The position numbers were made by a program, and so were the translations under genes. The notes below the pieces were generated by a model. The model ran no database searches, was not told the DNA's origin, and saw nothing but the letters and a program-made list of their open reading frames with translations. This document shows positions 6,322 through 7,784 of a DNA stretch of 7,784 bases, one piece after another; the stretch's first letter is position 1; each line of letters starts with the position of its first letter. The stretch spans positions 1 through 7,784 of the forward strand of contig CAKTJA010000057.1 of assembly GCA_934567115.1 (NCBI GenBank), read 5' to 3'. The stretch is from an uncultured Oscillospiraceae bacterium (GTDB lineage: Bacteria; Bacillota; Clostridia; Oscillospirales; Oscillospiraceae).

Positions 6322-6958
6322 CGCTGTTTTGTTCGATCTGGACGGGACGCTGCTGGATACGCTGGAGGACTTGAGAGACGCGGCGAACCATGCGCTGCGC
6401 GCGCTGGGCCGCCCGGAGCGGACGCTTGACGAGGTGAGAAGCTTCGTCGGAAACGGCGCGGAGCTGCTGATGCGGCGCGCGCTCGACGGGGCCGATGAGG
6501 AGACGGTGCGCCGCGCGCTGGAGCTGTTCAGGCCGTACTACGCCGGGCACTGTCAGGAGAAGACGAAGCCGTACGACGGCGTTTTGGAGCTGATGGCGGA
6601 GCTGAAGCGGCAGGGCTTCCGAATTGCCATCGTTTCCAACAAGCCGGACGAGGCGGTGCGCGTTTTGGCGGAGCAGTACTTCGGCGGCCTTGCCGACGCG
6701 GCGATGGGCGAGACGGCGGAGCGGCGGCGCAAGCCCGCGCCGGACATGGTGAACGACGCGCTGGCCCGCCTTGGCGTGGAGCGCCGCCGCGCGGTGTATG
6801 TCGGCGACAGCGAGGTCGATATCCAAACGGCTGGAAACGCGGGGCTGGAGATCGTCTCCGTCTGCTGGGGCTTTCGCAGCCGTGAGCAGCTGGTCGAGGC
6901 GGGGGCGGTCGAGATCGCCGGGGACGCCGCGCAGCTGCGGGCGCTGCTGGAGAGGTGA
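6308..6958 (+). CDS. HAD-family hydrolase, phosphoglycolate phosphatase type
   Basis: A 216-aa protein with all four HAD motifs. Motif I is DLDGT (10-14, nucleophile D10 and acid/base D12), motif II is VSNK (109-112), motif III is lysine in RKPAPD (K142), and motif IV is GDSEVD (166-171). A helical cap between motifs I and II (about 18-85) marks subfamily IA, as in Gph and PpaX. The likely activity is dephosphorylation of 2-phosphoglycolate or a related small phosphate ester; pyrophosphatase (PpaX-like) or another sugar phosphate is possible. The start at ATG 6308 was chosen because GGAGG (6297-6301) lies 6 nt upstream and MRRYDAVLFDLDGT is the normal N-terminus; the frame is open further upstream only inside lysR. 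Sharing an operon with rpe resembles the rpe-gph pairing in enterobacteria. Confidence 0.9.
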   Translation: MRRYDAVLFDLDGTLLDTLEDLRDAANHALRALGRPERTLDEVRSFVGNGAELLMRRALDGADEETVRRALELFRPYYAGHCQEKTKPYDGVLELMAELKRQGFRIAIVSNKPDEAVRVLAEQYFGGLADAAMGETAERRRKPAPDMVNDALARLGVERRRAVYVGDSEVDIQTAGNAGLEIVSVCWGFRSREQLVEAGAVEIAGDAAQLRALLER

Positions 6959-7260
6959 CGCGCCGCCGTGTGAGAGCGGGCGCTCTGCGGGTGCGCCGCC
7001 GAACGGACGCGGGGCTGTTTCACCGCCGGGGACGGCACGGTATTTCAAGGCGGTCTGTTCGGCGAGGGCGGCTTTAACGGGGCGATGCCATGCCGTGCGG
7101 AAAGAGGCCCGACGACTATGGCACAGGGGTTTCCGGTTATGGGGCAGAGGCTCTTCCGCTCCCGGGGATGCAGATGTTCTTTGAGAGCGGGGACGGGCGG
7201 CGGGAGCCTGCCGGACGGAAAACAGAGCGGCAGGCCGAACAAGAGAATAAGGTATAGCAG
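6959..7260 (+). other. About 300 bp GC-rich 3' region without a well-supported gene
   Basis: Between the phosphatase stop and the hairpin at 7261-7292 no frame has both a good start and recognisable protein content. Short inverted repeats occur, for example GCTCCCG (7158-7164) with CGGGAGC (7201-7207), but they are too weak to claim an RNA. The only candidate is the small ORF at 7090-7257 listed separately. It may be a long 3' UTR or the remains of a gene. Confidence 0.5.
7090..7257 (+). CDS. Doubtful 55-aa ORF ending just before the operon terminator
   Basis: ATG at 7090 with GGGG (7079-7082) 7 nt upstream, TAG at 7255-7257, and a hairpin starting 4 nt later. The product begins MPCGKRPDDYGTG and ends in a charged, glutamine- and glutamate-rich tail. 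I do not recognise it. About two thirds of third codon positions are G or C, lower than I would expect of the operon genes. The composition looks protein-like and the stop-to-terminator spacing is tidy, but there is no known motif. An open stretch in the -1-type frame just upstream (6974-7090, no start codon) reads into a similar glycine-rich sequence, so a frameshifted remnant is also possible. Confidence 0.25.
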   Translation: MPCGKRPDDYGTGVSGYGAEALPLPGMQMFFESGDGRREPAGRKTERQAEQENKV

Positions 7261-7292
7261 AGGCGGGAGCATCTACAGTGATGCTCCCGCCT
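7261..7292 (+). terminator. Hairpin terminator of the rpe operon
   Basis: A perfect 12-bp stem, AGGCGGGAGCAT (7261-7272) and ATGCTCCCGCCT (7281-7292), with an 8-nt loop. TTCATCATT follows on the plus strand, a weak U-tract. It lies between convergent genes and could also stop minus-strand transcription from the 74-aa gene, although that side has no U-tract. Confidence 0.7.
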
Positions 7293-7303
7293 TTCATCAT
7301 TGG

Positions 7304-7326
7304 CTTGGCGAACTGAGATTGCCAAG
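7304..7326 (-). repeat. Small inverted repeat after the 74-aa membrane protein gene
   Basis: CTTGGC (7304-7309) and GCCAAG (7321-7326) around an 11-nt loop, 11 nt beyond the minus-strand stop codon. It lacks a U-tract, so it is at best a weak terminator or an mRNA 3'-end stabiliser. Confidence 0.35.
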
Positions 7327-7336
7327 TTGAAATATA

Positions 7337-7561
7337 TTATTTTCTTTTACCAACAATCTTTGGGAGCGCTCCAACAATAGATGCAGCCACCAAGGATACA
7401 ACTATTTTGAACAATGCCATACAAGTAATAGCTACCCAGATGCGATCAATGGTCGTAGCCCCTAATGCCATCTTTGCACCTGGCAATACAAAACAAAGAA
7501 TGGCGTAGGCAGCAATAAAAGTAATCACAAATAAAAGACCTGATGATGCATTCTTTTTCAT
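7337..7561 (-). CDS. Small two-helix membrane protein of unknown function in an AT-rich segment
   Basis: A 74-aa product beginning MKKNASSG, with two hydrophobic segments at about 8-28 (LLFVITFIAAYAILCFVL) and 41-64 (IWVAITCMALFKIVVSLVAA), ending in a basic tail PKIVGKRK. The start at 7561 is favoured by AAAGGAG (7571-7577), 9 nt upstream; an in-frame ATG at 7597 would add 12 residues but has no clear RBS and sits about 12 nt from the predicted transcript start. The gene is about 40% GC in the stretch I counted, far below its neighbours, and uses AT-ending codons. It has its own promoter and is convergent with the rpe operon. I do not recognise a family. The composition suggests recent acquisition, but this is inference. 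Confidence 0.72.
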   Translation of the reverse strand: MKKNASSGLLFVITFIAAYAILCFVLPGAKMALGATTIDRIWVAITCMALFKIVVSLVAASIVGALPKIVGKRK

Positions 7562-7570
7562 GCAATCACA

Positions 7571-7577
7571 CTCCTTT
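7571..7577 (-). promoter_or_regulatory. RBS fixing the start of the 74-aa membrane protein
   Basis: AAAGGAG on the minus strand, 9 nt before the ATG at 7561-7559. It favours this start over the in-frame ATG at 7597. Confidence 0.75.
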
Positions 7578-7615
7578 GCCAAATTCCGATTTATCATGCT
7601 TTTCCCATAAATTAT

Positions 7616-7644
7616 ATTATATCAGAAAACGGCAGGAAAGTCCA
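7616..7644 (-). promoter_or_regulatory. Promoter of the 74-aa membrane protein gene
   Basis: Minus-strand TGGACT (7639-7644, 4/6), a 17-bp spacer and a perfect TATAAT (7616-7621) with TGA in front as an extended -10. A second overlapping TATAAT lies at 7611-7616. Transcription would begin near 7609. Confidence 0.65.
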
Positions 7645-7707
7645 CCGTCCAGCCCCGGCACCCGCCCCAGCCCGTCGCAGATTCCGTGGTCGGCACTCCT
7701 GCCGCCG

Positions 7708-7748
7708 AAAAAATCAGCCGGGAGGACGGCAAAACCGTTCTCCCGGCT
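7708..7748 (-). terminator. Strong intrinsic terminator for a minus-strand gene beyond the right edge
   Basis: A 14-bp stem with one G-U pair (7716-7729 with 7735-7748), loop CAAAA/TTTTG, followed on the minus strand by GA and six Ts (7708-7713). The orientation is clear because the other side has no T-run. A TAA at 7782-7780 on the minus strand could be the stop codon of the gene it serves, about 30 nt upstream; that gene is otherwise outside the window. Confidence 0.8.
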
Positions 7749-7784
7749 GTGTACAGTTCCATCGTTCCCGCTTGCGCGGTTACT

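Noticed and set aside
7045..7272. Minus-strand 75-codon frame with a hydrophobic start (MLPPLLYLILLF)
   Set aside because: Its start lies in the terminator hairpin, it has no Shine-Dalgarno, and it turns into proline/arginine-rich sequence typical of antisense GC-rich DNA.
7619..7784. Open frames through the right edge on both strands
   Set aside because: At least two minus-strand frames and one plus-strand frame are open here, and the segment contains a strong terminator with a T-run, so it is better read as intergenic than as the end of a gene.

Overview
The window reads as ordinary chromosome from a GC-rich Bacillota, most likely a Clostridia/Oscillospirales gut-type bacterium. This placement is an inference. 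It rests on strong Shine-Dalgarno sites, TTGACA/TATAAT-type promoters with TGn extensions, tight gene packing, a RecR and SLC45-like MFS transporter of Firmicutes style, and a stand-alone E2-like acyltransferase of a kind I associate with that group. No rRNA, tRNA, CRISPR array or insertion sequence was seen.

Layout. Two transcription blocks diverge from the intergenic region at about 3875-4081. Leftward (minus strand) there is first a two-gene unit: a 67-aa XRE/Cro-type regulator (3671-3874) that overlaps by 4 nt a 135-aa four-helix membrane protein (3267-3674). It has a near-consensus promoter bracketed by two GTAAAGC-type inverted repeats. After a hairpin at 3195-3224, a second minus-strand unit starts from its own promoter: an MFS transporter (1779-3116), a membrane-anchored glycerophosphodiester phosphodiesterase (877-1743), and an E2/chloramphenicol-acetyltransferase-like protein (1-880). 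The start codon of one more gene lies at the left edge.

Rightward (plus strand), a promoter at 4017-4045 drives a likely operon: rpe (4082-4732), recR (4737-5336), a LysR-type regulator (5392-6321) and a HAD phosphatase of the phosphoglycolate phosphatase type (6308-6958). About 300 bp with only one doubtful small ORF follows, then a hairpin at 7261-7292.

The last 450 bp change character. A short AT-rich segment (about 40% GC over the gene, against up to about 77% in lines of the neighbouring genes) carries a 74-aa two-helix membrane protein on the minus strand with its own promoter. A strong minus-strand terminator at 7708-7748 probably closes a gene lying beyond the right edge.

How the genes work together. 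Rpe (pentose phosphate pathway) and the phosphatase (sugar-phosphate/phosphoglycolate clean-up) are metabolic enzymes, RecR is DNA repair, and the LysR regulator may tune the downstream phosphatase. The transporter-GDPD-E2-like unit is tightly coupled and could act on a glycerol- or lipid-derived substrate, but the sequence does not show which. No clearly new system is evident. The best leads are the E2-like protein whose catalytic histidine is replaced by glutamate, and the regulator/membrane-protein pair with its two operators.
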